Made by a program: the position numbers and the translations under genes. Below are positions 44,162-55,755 of a DNA stretch of 64,000 nt, piece after piece. The notes under the pieces were generated by a model. That model was not told the origin of the DNA. It made no database searches and saw nothing but the letters and a program-made list of their open reading frames with translations. This DNA is from Lepidodermella squamata. Lineage: Eukaryota > Gastrotricha. Numbering within the stretch: position 1 is the first letter of the stretch; every line of letters starts with the position of its first letter. The stretch is from the NCBI GenBank assembly GCA_047495785.1, contig JBLDXI010000042.1, positions 1,550,001-1,614,000 of the forward strand. Direction: 5' to 3'.

Positions 44162-46510
44162 ATGGAATCTAAAATATCTCCCAGTGATAAACTAGTATCG
44201 AGTAAAGACGTAGTCAAAGGCTTCAGACTTCAGAATAATTCATTTTACACTCAAGATAATTGGTGTCCTCCCTCACTGGCCTGAACCTAACTGCGAATTC
44301 TCGCCAAGCTCGAAATGCTACAAGGCCTACGTCATTGTCATGCTGATAGTCACCTGGCTATGGGCTCTTAAAATCTATTCGATTTTTTGGCTGATCGAAG
44401 TTAATAAAACACCGATTGGCTATTTGTTGTACATTATCACGATCAGCTCATATGTAGTAGTCATGGCCATAATTCGAACTTGCTTGGTCATTGGGTCATG
44501 GCGAGGAAAATTTCAAAAGATTTTCGACATCTCAGAACCAGAGCTAAGCATTTTCCGCCTTGAACCGGCTAAGCTGAACAAAGTCACGAAATTCCGTACT
44601 GTCTATCTGATTTTTACCGGTGTTTGCTTGTGCTGCTGTGCGATCGTAAACATGGGGTTCCTGTCATTCATGGCTGCAAAGGACAAGTCAGATTTTGGCG
44701 AGACATTTTCGCCTTTTCCGTACTTGATCAAGGACGATGAAGTTTGGCGCTGTGCAGTGCCCTTTCTCAACTTGTTTGGAGCTTTTGTCGGCGATGGCGG
44801 GGCAATCATCAGCATAGGCCTAATGTGCACTTAGAGATGTTCCGGTTCCATTTTTAATCTGTCCGGTTCGGTTCGGTTCGGTTCCATACTTTTTGAGGTG
44901 TAACCCGGTTTTTTCGGTTTAACCGGCGGTTAACCGCGGGTTCCACTATTTAAGATGGAATCGATTATTCATAATTAATAACCAATAATCGATAATCGAT
45001 ACTCGATAATCCGTTGCTCAGACAAAGAAAAAAACGGTCCCAGCGTCTTCAGCGTGAAATTCTACCCCGGACTACAAATTTTTAGCATTGTTGGACAATT
45101 GGAACCCGAGATATCGTAAAATCAGTGTTACTTCCGATCCCAATTAAGTTAGCGGAAAATTTGCTTTGTACCGCAATTTTCAAAGAAGAACGGCAAAACC
45201 GCTTCCTTTCATGTCGAAATCCCCCTTAGAAACCCCGGCGGGGTAAAATTGGGACGAGGACTCTGAATCTTTTTTCAGAATTTTTATAGCTATCATGGTT
45301 ATCGAGATAATTAGGGGTCATAAATTATTTTATTGCTTTATTGCCGGGATGCTCTGAATTTTATTTTTTTCACAAATACCTTTTGTGATACATCGTCTAG
45401 ACCAAAATTTCACGAGGAATCGAATGGCAGCGTTAGTTTTGTTGTGGCGAACATTGGTGAAAAGGAATTAACGGTTAAATTGATGCAAAAATCCAATTTT
45501 CCAAAAAAATATTTTATCCTTTTTCTACCCGCATGGTCACCTCCATTAATTGAATCAAGCTGAAAGTGTTAGCACTGAATAATGCAGGTGTAACACATAC
45601 AGTAAAAACTTGGAATATCTACGGTGGAAAACACAAATTTTAGCTGGTTCAGCTATGTATAGCCAAAACGCGAACCGGCGGTTAACCGGCGGTTTTTGAA
45701 GCTGGAAAAAAATGGAACCGGGCGGTTTCGGTTCCGAAAAACCGGGTTCAACCCGGTTAGAACCGGCGGTTATTTGGAACCGGAACATCTCTATGTGCAC
45801 TTTCGTGCTAGTCATCGCCGCAAAATTCAAAATTTTCGTAGAGAAAATATCCGAACTCGCGACGGCTGATTCATCAACCCGCAAAGAAAGCGAGTTGTTC
45901 GAGCAGCTACGATATAGGCATCTTTCGTTAGCGAGGGCTGCCCGTCATTTGGACCGAGATCTTAGGTGGGCAATTATGGCTTGTTCAGGCTACGGATTCA
46001 TCGGAACTCTCATAAATTTGTATCGCGCGGCTTTTGCGAGCGTCACTGCGGACCAGGCGGACGAAGCATCGTCGAAAGCCCTTCAATTCATCTGGGCTAT
46101 CTTTTGCTTATCGGCTCTACTCATTTGCGTCATCCCATCAGCAATTCTTTCGCATTGCGCTGATGAGGTGAGGGAGAAACTGTTCAAAATGCGGGTGAAA
46201 TCGACGGACGTTGAGACGAATACGCAATTGACGATGCTCATCCTAAGTCAAGTTGCCACAGAACAGGTTTGCCTGACAATCGGAGGCGTCATGTCGCTGA
46301 AAAAGGAAACTATCGGAGCGGTAAGATTATATTCCCTGGTTTGAATGATCTCGTGACATTTTCGCGTTGTAGCTTTTCGCAGGTTTCCTGACGTATTTCC
46401 TGATTCTAATCGATTACACCTCTGGAGAGAAAAGCCGCCAACAAATCACCTCAGCTCTGGTCAACAATCCAGTTGCAAACATTTCCAACATCACAACCGG
46501 TGGAGCTTAG
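44162..46510 (+). pseudogene. Gustatory-receptor-like 7TM gene 1, disrupted
   Basis: Same gene model as the intact copies at 47121 and 49255, with two lesions. A 7-base tandem duplication (CTTCAGA, 44221-44227 and 44228-44234) shifts the frame after 24 codons. A 962-base hAT-type element splits the coding sequence after the MCT codons at 44831. Otherwise the frame is well kept: YKAYVIVMLIVTWLWALKIY, then after the insertion FVLVIAAKFKIFVEKI and LSHCADEVREKLFK. The exon 2 stretch (46373-46510) encodes AGFLTYFLILIDY and a short tail. Little other decay suggests recent inactivation. Confidence 0.87.
44832..45793. mobile_element. hAT-type non-autonomous element
   Basis: The ends are 19-base perfect inverted repeats, TAGAGATGTTCCGGTTCCA. 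They are flanked by an identical 8-base duplication, TGTGCACT (44824-44831 and 45794-45801), the size hAT transposases produce. Subterminal regions are packed with CCGGTT/AACCGG words. No transposase frame is present. Confidence 0.92.
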
Positions 46511-46936
46511 GACCATGATGTTTAATAAGGATAACCACGCTTTTTAACTCACTCACCTCGTTGGTTAGAACATGATCTCCGAGTGGCGATTGAGCGATTG
46601 AGACTGACCCAAAATCGTTGAATGTGTACTTTTTTGGCATTATTCAATAAAAAGACATGAATCGAAAGCAAACACCATGTTTATGTACATACATACCTTT
46701 CCCCAATTCTACAAAAGGATCTGTCAACTGTCGACTCAGGCATTCGGAAGCCGGGATGCTTAGCTGACAGCTTACGATACGAAGTAACCAAGAACTGAAC
46801 AATCACGTTTTTTTGGGATGAGGCGAGCTTGTAAGACCCCAAAAGTGAGCTGCCTTGAAAGGACAAAGCCAGTTGCCCGACTCACTCGTCAGAATTAAAA
46901 GTAACATGTAAGTCACAAATTCCTCATCCATAATAA
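46511..46936. other. Intergenic between receptor genes 1 and 2
   Basis: A polyadenylation-like AATAAA lies near 46645. No gene is seen. Confidence 0.5.
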
Positions 46937-47120
46937 TTGGAATAAGCGTTGGTATTATTTGAAAAATAAAATCAATGTTTTAATTATTGACAGGGAAATG
47001 ATTCATAGCGCATTGATTAATAAATCTAATTTTTCGGTTAATGTATTAATGAAGTGAATTTTCCATGGGAAAAAACTGCTGTTTTACAGTGTAATTATTC
47101 GTGTTTTTTTCCGATAAAAC
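46937..47120 (+). promoter_or_regulatory. Conserved upstream region of receptor gene 2
   Basis: Starts with TTGGAATAAGCGTTGGTATT about 180 bases before the ATG, followed by AATTTTCCATGGGAAAA and CCGATAAAACATGG. The blocks match the regions before 44162 and 49255. Confidence 0.6.
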
Positions 47121-48484
47121 ATGGAATCTAAAGTTTCTCCCAGTGATAAGCTAGTATCGAGCAAAGACGTAGTCAAAGGCTTCAGAATTATCCATTTTAC
47201 CCTGAAGGCCATCGGCATTCTTCCTAATTGGCCTGAACCCAACTGTGAATATTCTCCAAGTTCGAAATGCTACAAAGCCTACGTCATAGTCATGCTGATA
47301 ATCAGCTGGCTGTGGGCTCTGAGAATTTACTCGATCTTTTGGCTGATCGAGGTTGAAAAAACACCAATTGGAGATTTTTTGTATCTAATCTCTATCACAT
47401 CCTATGTAATTGTGATGGCCGCGATTCGCACCTGCTTGGTCATCGGATCGTGGCGAGGAAAATTTCAAAAAATCTTCGAACTCTCAGAACCAGAGCTGAC
47501 AAGCATTTTCCGTCTTGAACCAGCCAAATTGAGCAAAGTCACGAAATTCCGTACTGCTTATCTAATTTTCGCCGGTATCAGCTTGTACTGCTGTGTGATC
47601 TTGAACATGGGCTATATCTCATTCACGGCTGCAAAGGACAAGTCAGATTTTGGCGAGCCTTTTTCGCCTTTTCACATCCTGATCAAAGACGATGAAGTTT
47701 GGCGTCATACCGTGCCTTTTCTCACTTTTTTCGGAACTATTGTCAACGACGGCGGGGCGATTTTCTGCTTAGGACTCATGTGCACTTTTGTGTTAGTCGT
47801 CGCCGCAAAATTCAAGATTTTCGTCAGGCAAATTTCTGAACTCGCGACGGCTGATTCATCAAGCCGCAAAGAAAGCGAGTTGTTCGAACTCATACGAGAT
47901 AGACATCTTTCGTTAGTAAGGGCGACCCGGCATTTGGACCGTGATCTTAGGTGGGCAATAATGGCTTGTTCAAGCTACGGCTTTCTCGGAACTCTCGTCA
48001 ATTTGTATCGAGCAGCTTTCGCCACTATGTCTGTGGATGAGGCGTCGTCGAAAGCTCTTCATTTCATATGGACTCTATTTTGCTTATCGGCTCTACTCAT
48101 TTTCATTATACCCTCGGCGATTCTATCGCATTGCGCTGATGAGGTGAGAGAGAAACTGTTCAAGTTGAAGGTGAAATCGAAGGACGCTGAGACTACTACG
48201 CAAGTGACGCTGCTTCTTAGTCAAGTTACAACGGAACAGGTTTGCCTGTCGATTGGAGGCGTAATGTCGCTGAAGAAGGAAACTATCGGAGCGGTAAGAT
48301 TATGATTTTAGCCAAAGTGTTTTTAATACAATTTGGTTTGTTCTAGCTTTTCGCAGGCTTCCTGACCTATTTCCTTATCCTTATCGATTACACATCTGGA
48401 GAGAAAAGCCGCCAACAAATCACCTCAGCTCTGGTCAATAATCCAGTTGCAAACAATTCCAACATGACATTGGGCGGAGCTTAG
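47121..48484 (+). CDS. Gustatory-receptor-like 7TM protein 2
   Basis: Two exons (47121-48293, 48347-48484) give 436 residues. The cytosolic N-terminus is short (MESKVSPSDKLVSSKDVVKG). Several hydrophobic segments follow: YVIVMLIISWLWALRIYSIF, DFLYLISITSYVIVMAAI, AYLIFAGISLYCCVILNMGY, GLMCTFVLVVAAKFKIFV, and ALHFIWTLFCLSALLIFIIP. The phase-0 intron lies just before the last segment, AGFLTYFLILIDYTSG. This echoes the TYhhhhhQF signature of insect-type gustatory receptors, with D-Y in place of Q-F, and intron placement there is also typical. The family forms ligand-gated cation channels in arthropods. The ligand is unknown. It is the central member of a three-gene tandem cluster. The family call rests on topology and the C-terminal motif. 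Confidence 0.8.
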
Positions 48485-49070
48485 AACTACCATGTATACT
48501 AAGGTTGAACAAGCTCTAAAACTAATTCGTTTTGTTGATTAGGAAATATTCTGTGTGTAACTTCTGGGATTGAGAGTGACCCAAACTTAGTGAACCTAAC
48601 ACAATTTTGGGCATTACCATTTCGGAGCATTCAATAAATCGACTTGAATTGAGAGTTAACGTTAGATACTGTAAAATGACCTATGGACTAATCAGGAACT
48701 AACCACGAACTAACCTATCAGGATTCTAGGGAATTGAGTGAGCTCATTTCAAAAGACCCCATGCCAAGCTGACTGGTAAATTTTGAAGTTTTAATTATTA
48801 AAAAAAGTCGAATGGAACCCCGTCATTTGAATTTTGTAGGCTGCAAAATATTTAGAATATTCATGAGCAGAATTTCTATAACGTCTTTTTCTCAGCCGCC
48901 TGTGATCCTTAGCATTTTCATCCCCATAGTAAACCCAAACCTTCGATGTGGGTGTAAAAAAAATCAATGAAAATACATCAACCTGGGCCGTTTGCAATAG
49001 AATAAGATCTTGCTGTGATTCAACTGTGATTCAACGTATTTTCGAAAATTAAAAATTCCTCAACCGTTAT

Positions 49071-49254
49071 AATGGGAATAAGCGTGGGAATTATTCAAAA
49101 AAATAGAAGCTATATATAAATTATTGAATGGTAAATGATTAATCATGAAATGATGAAAAAACGATTACTGTTGTTGAATTAATAATTAAATTTTTCAGGG
49201 GAACAAAAAACGGCTGTATCACAATAATAAGGCTTGCTATTTTTCCGATAAAAC
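49071..49254 (+). promoter_or_regulatory. Conserved upstream region of receptor gene 3
   Basis: AATGGGAATAAGCGTGGGAA starts about 180 bases before the ATG. AAATTTTTCAGGGGAACAAA and CCGATAAAACATGG follow, matching the other two genes of the cluster. Confidence 0.6.
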
Positions 49255-50622
49255 ATGGAATCTAAAATATCTCCTAGTGATAAGCTAGTATCGAGTAAAG
49301 ACGTAGTCAGAGGCTTCAAAATACTTCACTTTACCCTGAAGGCCATCGGCACGCTCCCTAATTGGCCTGAACCAAACTGCGAATTCTCGCTAAGCTCGAA
49401 ATGCTACAAAGCCTACGTCATAGTCATGCTGATTATCACATGGCTATGGGCTCTGAGGGTCTACTCGATTTTTTGGCTGATCGATGTCGATAAAACACCA
49501 ATCGGCGATTTTTTATACCTATTCACCATTTGCTCCTTCGCAGTTGCGATGGCTACGATTCGCACCTGCATGGTCATATCATCGTGGCGAGGAAAATTTC
49601 AAAAAATATTGAACTTTGCTGAACCGGGGGTCGCAAGTATTTTTCAGCTGGAACCAGCCAAATTGAGCAAAATCACGAAATTCCGTGCTGCTTTCCTGAT
49701 CTTCGCCGGTATTATGTTGTACTGCTGTGTTATCTTGAACATGATTTTCGCCTCTTATATGGCCTCGGAGGACAAGTTGGATTTCGGCACGCCGTTTTCA
49801 CCTTTTCATTACTTGATCAAAAACGACCAAGTCTGGCATTACACTGTGCCCATTCTCATCGTTTTTTCCGCTGTCGTAAATGACTGCGGGGCAATTATCT
49901 GCATAGGACTTATGTGCAGTTTCGTGCTATTCGTCGCTGCGAAATTCAAAATTTTCGCTCAGCAAATCGCTAAATTAGCGAAAACTAATGCAGCCGCTCA
50001 AAATGATGCCGAATTTTTTGAGCTGTTGCGAGAGAGGCATCTGTCCTTACTTAAAGCCGCGCGGCATTTGGACCGAGACCTTCGTTTATCGATCATCGCT
50101 TGTTCTTGCTACGGCTTCATCGGGACTCTCGTCAATTTGTATCGCGCAGCTTTTGCCAGCGTTTCTGTGGATGAAGCTTCGTCGAAAGCTCTGCAATTCA
50201 TCTGGGCTTGCTTTTGCCTGGCATCTCTACTCATTTTCGTTATACCCTCAGCGATTCTGTCACATTGCGCTGATGAGGTGAGGGAAAAGCTGTTCAAATT
50301 GCGTGTAAAATCGAAGGACATTGAGACGAATACTCAATTGACGATGCTTCTCAGTCAAGTCACAACCGAGCAGGTTTGCCTGTCCATTGGAGGGGTAATG
50401 TCTTTGAAGAAGGAAACTATTGGAGCGGTAAGACTCTGATTTAAGCTGAATTCCTATTCATTTATAATTTCTTTTTCCCCTCAGCTTTTTGCAGGTTTCC
50501 TTACCTATTTCCTTATTCTCATCGATTACACTTCGGGTGAGAAAAGCCGACAGCAAAACGCATGTGGTCTGTCCTATAACCAAGTGACAAACATTTCTAA
50601 TATCACAATGGGCGGAGCTTAG
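49255..50622 (+). CDS. Gustatory-receptor-like 7TM protein 3
   Basis: Two exons (49255-50427, 50485-50622) with the same lengths and intron phase as gene 2, giving 436 residues. Hydrophobic segments sit at the same places (YVIVMLIITWLWALRVYSIF; AAFLIFAGIMLYCCVILNMI; GLMCSFVLFVAAKFKIFA). The ADEVREKLFKL loop and the last segment, AGFLTYFLILIDYTSG, are conserved. The short C-terminal tail has Asn-rich sequence like its paralogues. It is most diverged from the others in the region after residue 190 (MASEDKLDFGTPFSPFHYL) and in the intracellular loop QQIAKLAKTNAAAQND. The clear tandem duplication and conserved promoter blocks suggest shared expression. The membrane receptor/channel role is inferred from the family. 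Confidence 0.8.
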
Positions 50623-50811
50623 TACTCATCATCAACACGAAATTCAAAAAGTTGCCAAAATATGTTTCCTATAAGAACTAGTGGATATTCAGTCGGCAGG
50701 TTTTCCAGGCTTCGCATGGGGCAATGACAGCATTTTTTTCTTTTTTATTGTATCTATGATGTCTAAATAAAACAAAATTTTATTCGAGTTACAGAATGTC
50801 TCTTTCCCGCT

Positions 50812-51168
50812 TTAGTCTTGGAGCACTTTGAAGCGTGGGCGAATTCTCGTCGGAGTTTTGTGCTCAGCCTCCTGAATGTTAGTCTTTGTTTTCTCGACCG
50901 CTAGTTCGGTCGCTCTGTCGCCATGTTCGTGTTTTGGTCGGCTGTGAGAGTGAGCATTACGCCTGTGATTGCCGTCTGCCGAAGCGCCAAATCTGTTGCG
51001 GGCATACTGCTGCGGCGTCAGAACAGGTGCTGACTGTTCAGGCTTGAAGTTGAAAGTCAGAGCATCGCCGTCACCTTCCTCTGAGGAATGACCGAGGGTT
51101 TCTGAGGCTCCAGCAACATAAATCGTGATGAAGATAGTCAATAAGGTAAAACATGCTTTAGAAGCCAT
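50812..51168 (-). CDS. Small secreted protein, paralogue of 51847-52191
   Basis: One exon, 118 residues. The signal peptide is CFTLLTIFITIYVAGASE. The mature part is hydrophilic, His- and Arg-rich, with three blocks shared with its neighbour: LTPQQYARNRFG, then HGDRATELAVEKTK, then a C-terminal RIRPRFKV. The spacer regions are unrelated apart from acidic residues after the signal. There are no cysteines. I recognise no family. The RFG in the first block recalls amidated RF peptides, but there is no following basic cleavage site, so a neuropeptide role is weakly supported. A polyadenylation-like signal on the opposite strand near 50767 belongs to the receptor gene. The tandem arrangement with the same strand and spacing indicates local duplication. 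Confidence 0.72.
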   Translation of the reverse strand: MASKACFTLLTIFITIYVAGASETLGHSSEEGDGDALTFNFKPEQSAPVLTPQQYARNRFGASADGNHRRNAHSHSRPKHEHGDRATELAVEKTKTNIQEAEHKTPTRIRPRFKVLQD

Positions 51169-51846
51169 TTTTCTAGGTGAAGAATTTACAGAGAAAACTA
51201 TTTATCCTGAAAAATTAATAATCGAATGAGAAATAATCCTTTGATTGATTTGTTGGTCCAGTGCCAAGGGCTTCCTTAGCCTTCAAAAGTGGTAGTGGAC
51301 AAAGCCACATAATGGGGGAAAGGGGACCTCAAAGGCTCAAAATAGCCAAAAGCTCGAAATTTCTGATTTTGCGGCCAAATGTTTGGGTTAGGTGGAGAAT
51401 GGCTATTAGATGAAACATTGGAAAGCGCTATAATTGAGAAAACCAGAGCGAAAATATGCTTAGCTAGATTTTACTATTTTTTCTAAAATTCTCGTAAACT
51501 ATGTACTTCCCTTATTCCCTTCTATGTATGACAAATACAAATCTCGATGGGGTCTGAGAAAATTGACATTTCCTGTCTCTGTTTCCTCAACAAGCCAGTC
51601 GCAGTGAATGTGCGTGTAGGAAAAAAATCGATATTTTGCAAACATTTCATTTAAGCACCAGCTAATGAATCAATACGAATATTTCAATCAAGCGTCGGTG
51701 GCCTGTCGCCATTCACGCGTCGCTAATTTTTCAATTGTTCATCGCACCGACGAAATCACGCATTTTAAAACAATTAAAAATTTCGAAAAACGAACTGTGA
51801 TTGAGCTATACGGCATTTTTATTTTCATTTGAACACAATTACTCCA

Positions 51847-52191
51847 TTAATTGACCTTGAAGCGAGGGCGTATTTTAGGCGGCTGCTTAACTTCGACGAC
51901 CGGCTTCTTAACGTTAAACTTGGTCTTCTCAACAGCGAGTTCAGTCGCTCGATCGCCGTGAACGTGCCTGCGATGGGCGTGGGTAACCTTTCGATAGTTG
52001 ACGTTGGCTTGCTCTCCAAAACGTGTCCTGGCATACTGCTGAGGTGTCAGAGGTTTGACTGGAGCTTTGAATTGAATCAATGGTAAGTCGCCCAGATCTT
52101 CGTCAACATCAGCCGAAATGCCTTCTTCATGAGCCAGAGCAACACATACTAACAGACCAAGGAACAAGCAAGCCGTTCTGAAAAATCTCAT
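51847..52191 (-). CDS. Small secreted protein, paralogue of 50812-51168
   Basis: One exon, 114 residues. The signal peptide (FFRTACLFLGLLVCVALA) is followed by HEEGISADVDEDLGD, then LTPQQYARTRFG, HGDRATELAVEKTK and a Lys-rich tail ending KIRPRFKVN. The three blocks match the paralogue at 50812-51168, whereas the intervening residues differ, so the blocks are under selection. There are no cysteines, no transmembrane segment beyond the signal, and no recognised domain. The conserved pair of Arg residues next to YA (QQYAR-x-RFG) and the DRATE block are the best handles for finding relatives. The function is unknown; a secreted peptide precursor or a structural secretory product are both possible. 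Confidence 0.75.
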   Translation of the reverse strand: MRFFRTACLFLGLLVCVALAHEEGISADVDEDLGDLPLIQFKAPVKPLTPQQYARTRFGEQANVNYRKVTHAHRRHVHGDRATELAVEKTKFNVKKPVVEVKQPPKIRPRFKVN

Positions 52192-53311
52192 TCTCTCGAG
52201 CTCTAAGCGCCTATTGAGGAAGAAAAGAAGAAAAAATGTTCAAAATTTGAGATAAATTGGGGTTCTGTAATGAAATTCGAGGGATCTTCGAATTAACCTG
52301 TAAAAAACGCTCAATCGGGAACGCCTTAGCCTAACTCGTGTAGTGACATTATTTTTTGGAAGTTTTCTAGAGAAAACTGGGTCAATGTAACCCTTCCTTT
52401 TATAGGACGCAAACCGTGTGAAATTGATATCTTGGGAATCGTGCGGTTAAAAGAATTTAATTTTCTATTCCGGATGTAATAGCTATTGACCGGAGAACAA
52501 AGAGCGGAACACGGTACACTTGAAAAAAATGAATGAACTCAGAAAAGCCCACTCACTGCGTATTAGAGTACTTACAGCTGACCGATTTTTTGTTGTTGAA
52601 TCGCCGCAGCTTTATCTGATTGAGTTGGAATTATCTGGGGCTTTGTTTTCAATGGTCGGAAATTGATATTCCCGCATGAGTTGACTTAGTGCCCGTGAGT
52701 GCTACTACCACGCAATGCTAAGTGAATGGGCCGCGCTCAAAATAGCGCAGAGTTAAATCGATTTCACTTTTAATCATTTCCGACTTCCTAAAATGAGCCG
52801 GCTGGAGTGAAAGTCGGAGTGTTTCAATGAACCAACAAATCAGGAAAATTTTCAAAAACTGGCCGAGATGTTAAACTGTTTCTGTATCTCAAAATTTCAT
52901 AATAAAAAAATTCGCGAGGGGCCAGAAAGGCTTGGAAAATGACTTCCGGATCTATTTTCGACCTGCAATCGATCAAGAATTTCAAGCAGCTTCTTAGTAT
53001 TTTCTTCGAATTTCAGCATTGCAATGTGCGATGAATGCACCAAGAGCAACGTCATGAGCTACTTTGACTTCAATTCATCTGGAACCTGGATCGTTTGCTA
53101 GGTTATTATTTATCAGTTCGGATTTATTATCTGCGATGAAAAACAACTACATTCTCAACCAGGCTCAAACAATGCGTTTTTTTCTTTCAGTCTAAGAGAT
53201 AAGAAAAAACACGACGATAAAAAAATACACCTGAAATGTACTCAGTAGTGTGCGTAAACAACCTTTATAATAGAGGTTATACACAAAGCCGGGACTGAGT
53301 AAAGCTTCAAA
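52192..53311. other. Intergenic, no supported gene
   Basis: Contains the promoter regions of the divergently placed small secreted protein (minus) and the ankyrin protein (plus). TTTATAATAG at about 53263 is a possible TATA-like box for the latter. Nothing else is recognised. Confidence 0.45.
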
Positions 53312-54025
53312 ATGACTAGTAATGGCTCAGAGCTATTTGTGGCATGTGAAACTGGCGACTTGAAGACCGTCAAACGACTAATTCACTATGAATCAGTTGA
53401 CCCGAATCACTCATGTTCAAAACCGGAGAATTTCCGCTTTAACAACAACGCAAGCCCGTTGATGGCCGCTGCTTACTTCGGAAGGATCGAAGTTGCGAAA
53501 TTTCTTATTGAAAATGGAGCTCGGGTCGATGAGCAAGACTCGGCTGGTTGGACGAGTTTCATGCTAGCCGCGGAGCAAGGCCACGTGTCGCTACTACGTC
53601 TCCTCGCTGCGAATGGAGCGAATCCTTACCATCGAAATCATCGAAGCGAAACAGCTTTGATGTGGGCTTCCCTTAACAATAACATTGACACAGTTCGATT
53701 TCTAGTTCAAGAGTGTGACTCTGACGTGAATGCTGTTGATTTTCAACGAGTCAGTGTCCTAATGTATGCGGCTAAATTCTGCGCAAATGCCGTGATTGGT
53801 TACCTGATCGCCAACGGAGCGGATCGCTTGCTACGGGATGCAACTGGCAACACTGCGCTTGATTACGCGTCACGGTGTCGTAAGATCGATGAGCAGAAGC
53901 GGTGGACGGCTTGCGAGATGCTTTACCATCGGAAGTTTGATTCAGGCGGCTATCCTTTGCTGGCTATTCCAGCTGTGTCTTGCTGGAATTTTAACTTTGT
54001 TACTGATGATCAAGCAGTTGCGTGA
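53312..54025 (+). CDS. Short ankyrin-repeat protein
   Basis: One exon, 237 residues. The N-terminus (SELFVACETGDLKTVKRLI) already forms a repeat. Then come about five ankyrin repeats: SPLMAAAYFGRIEVAKFLIE, SFMLAAEQGHVSLLRLLAAN, TALMWASLNNNIDTVRFLVQ, SVLMYAAKFCANAVIGYLIA and TALDYASRCRKIDEQKRW. No signal peptide is present, so a cytoplasmic protein is likely. The C-terminal 40 residues are unrecognised. The repeats are diverged from each other, unlike the homogenised gene at 35842. TTTATAATAG lies about 45 bases before the ATG. It probably mediates protein-protein contacts; the partner is unknown. Confidence 0.82.
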   Translation: MTSNGSELFVACETGDLKTVKRLIHYESVDPNHSCSKPENFRFNNNASPLMAAAYFGRIEVAKFLIENGARVDEQDSAGWTSFMLAAEQGHVSLLRLLAANGANPYHRNHRSETALMWASLNNNIDTVRFLVQECDSDVNAVDFQRVSVLMYAAKFCANAVIGYLIANGADRLLRDATGNTALDYASRCRKIDEQKRWTACEMLYHRKFDSGGYPLLAIPAVSCWNFNFVTDDQAVA

Positions 54026-55755
54026 AATTCCCGATTTCTAGGTTGAAATCTGCAATAAGCTCTTGCTCATTGACATACAAACAGTTATATTAGCTGGTAT
54101 GAACCGGTGGTTGCTAAAAGTTTTCCGTAATATGCAATATGAGTTCATTATTTTACCGAATTTTCAAAGCAGTTTTAAAATAAAACGCCGAATACGTACA
54201 CACACTGAGGCGTCCGAATAGTAGCCCATTCAATCGCTCACCCAAGGCCGGATTAACGATCGGGAGGCCCCGGGCACTGTCCCAATGGCGGCTCCTTCCA
54301 AATGCTTCCGCGATTTCATACCAAGCTCGCATCATGACCTAATTCTTGAATTAATTTTTTGCGGGGCAGTATTTAAATTACAGCTATTATGAAGTATTGA
54401 ACTTCAAAACCTACCATAAACCATCAACCCGTCTATTCTGTTCGGGCATGTGAATTTGCTAAGCAAATCAACGAGGAATAGGAACTACTTATACCCAACT
54501 TTTGAATCCATAAAATGAATTTATGGAATCGTAAATTATCTTATGAACTTTGCGAGCGAAGCGAGGAAATTTTGATCAATCCACAAAGATGCTGAAAAAT
54601 AAGCTAACTCTCGCTCATATATAAGTCCATATTTGCCATCGTGAATGAAGGACGAAAATTATATTGGAACTTTCCGTAAAATCAACATTTATCTACAAGT
54701 TTCTAGCGGCCCCTGGGCACGTGCACACTGTGCCACTGCGCGCTAATACCGCCATGCGCCCATCGCCCAGGTTCAAATAAAAAATTAGCGAACATAAATG
54801 AACGATTAACTAAGCATTGATTTTCGACTTTTCCCAATGCAAATGTATCCGCTAATAGTCCCACATTATAAAAAAAATACTCTACAATGCTAAAATCGCA
54901 AAAAATCTCAAAAAATTCGTGAAATCGTCAACATTTCCAGAAAATAAAAAATAACACAACTTATTAACAAAATGAAAATAAAATAACAAAATAACGAATT
55001 AACGCTCGTCGAAAGAAAGTAGATATGTGGCGAGTGCAATGGTAATCTATCAGTTTTGACGGTTGTTTTGACTAAAAGTTCCTAATCTGTTATTATCTGA
55101 AAAATACCTATACTGTAAAACGTAGCCACCAAGAGCCATGGGTCTTTTATTTCGACGGTTTTACTGCATTTAGTAAAAGAAAGAAATTATGATTAAATTC
55201 ACGTAGCACAATGGTTGCTCTCGCGCTGGCTTATGAGACTTTAGACTTTAACGCTGAAATAAATGGTAATTAAGTTATTTGCTCTTTTGTCGTTGCGCAA
55301 AAAGCGTAGAACCATCCGTGAAACTTTATTATCGTTATAATCGTTATTAATTCGTATTTTTCAAAGTGATGTTTAAATGTTTAATCTCTTTTTGACTCTT
55401 TCATGTCTTGAGTTCAATGCATGCAGATACAGATCCACAGTGTTAACGTTTTAAAATAACCTCTCAGTTAAGGCTAGAATTAATTGACTCGTTTAAGTCT
55501 TGAGTAGAAAAATACAGCCGTTAACACAGTCCGCCTGTCACACTCGGGTAATTACAGCGCACACGAAGCGGCGGCAGTGCGATGCGTGCCAAAAGCGCAG
55601 CGTGTGACATCTCATCATTGCACACTAATACTGCCCACTGCGCAAAATCTCACGTGCGCAAATATAACACCTAAAAACGACAGCAGTGAAAATTACAAAA
55701 ATTTACCCCATCTACGACATCCTGCGCGTCTATTCTACTCACAAAAGACTACAAC
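54026..55755. other. Intergenic, no supported gene
   Basis: AT-rich. Contains one GCGAGCGAAGCGAGG word at about 54552. The last 200 bases should hold the promoter of the LC8-like gene, with no clear core motif. Confidence 0.45.

Noticed and set aside
53263-53275. TATA-like box before the short ankyrin gene
   Set aside because: The match is weak in AT-rich DNA, so it is mentioned in the text and not called as a feature.
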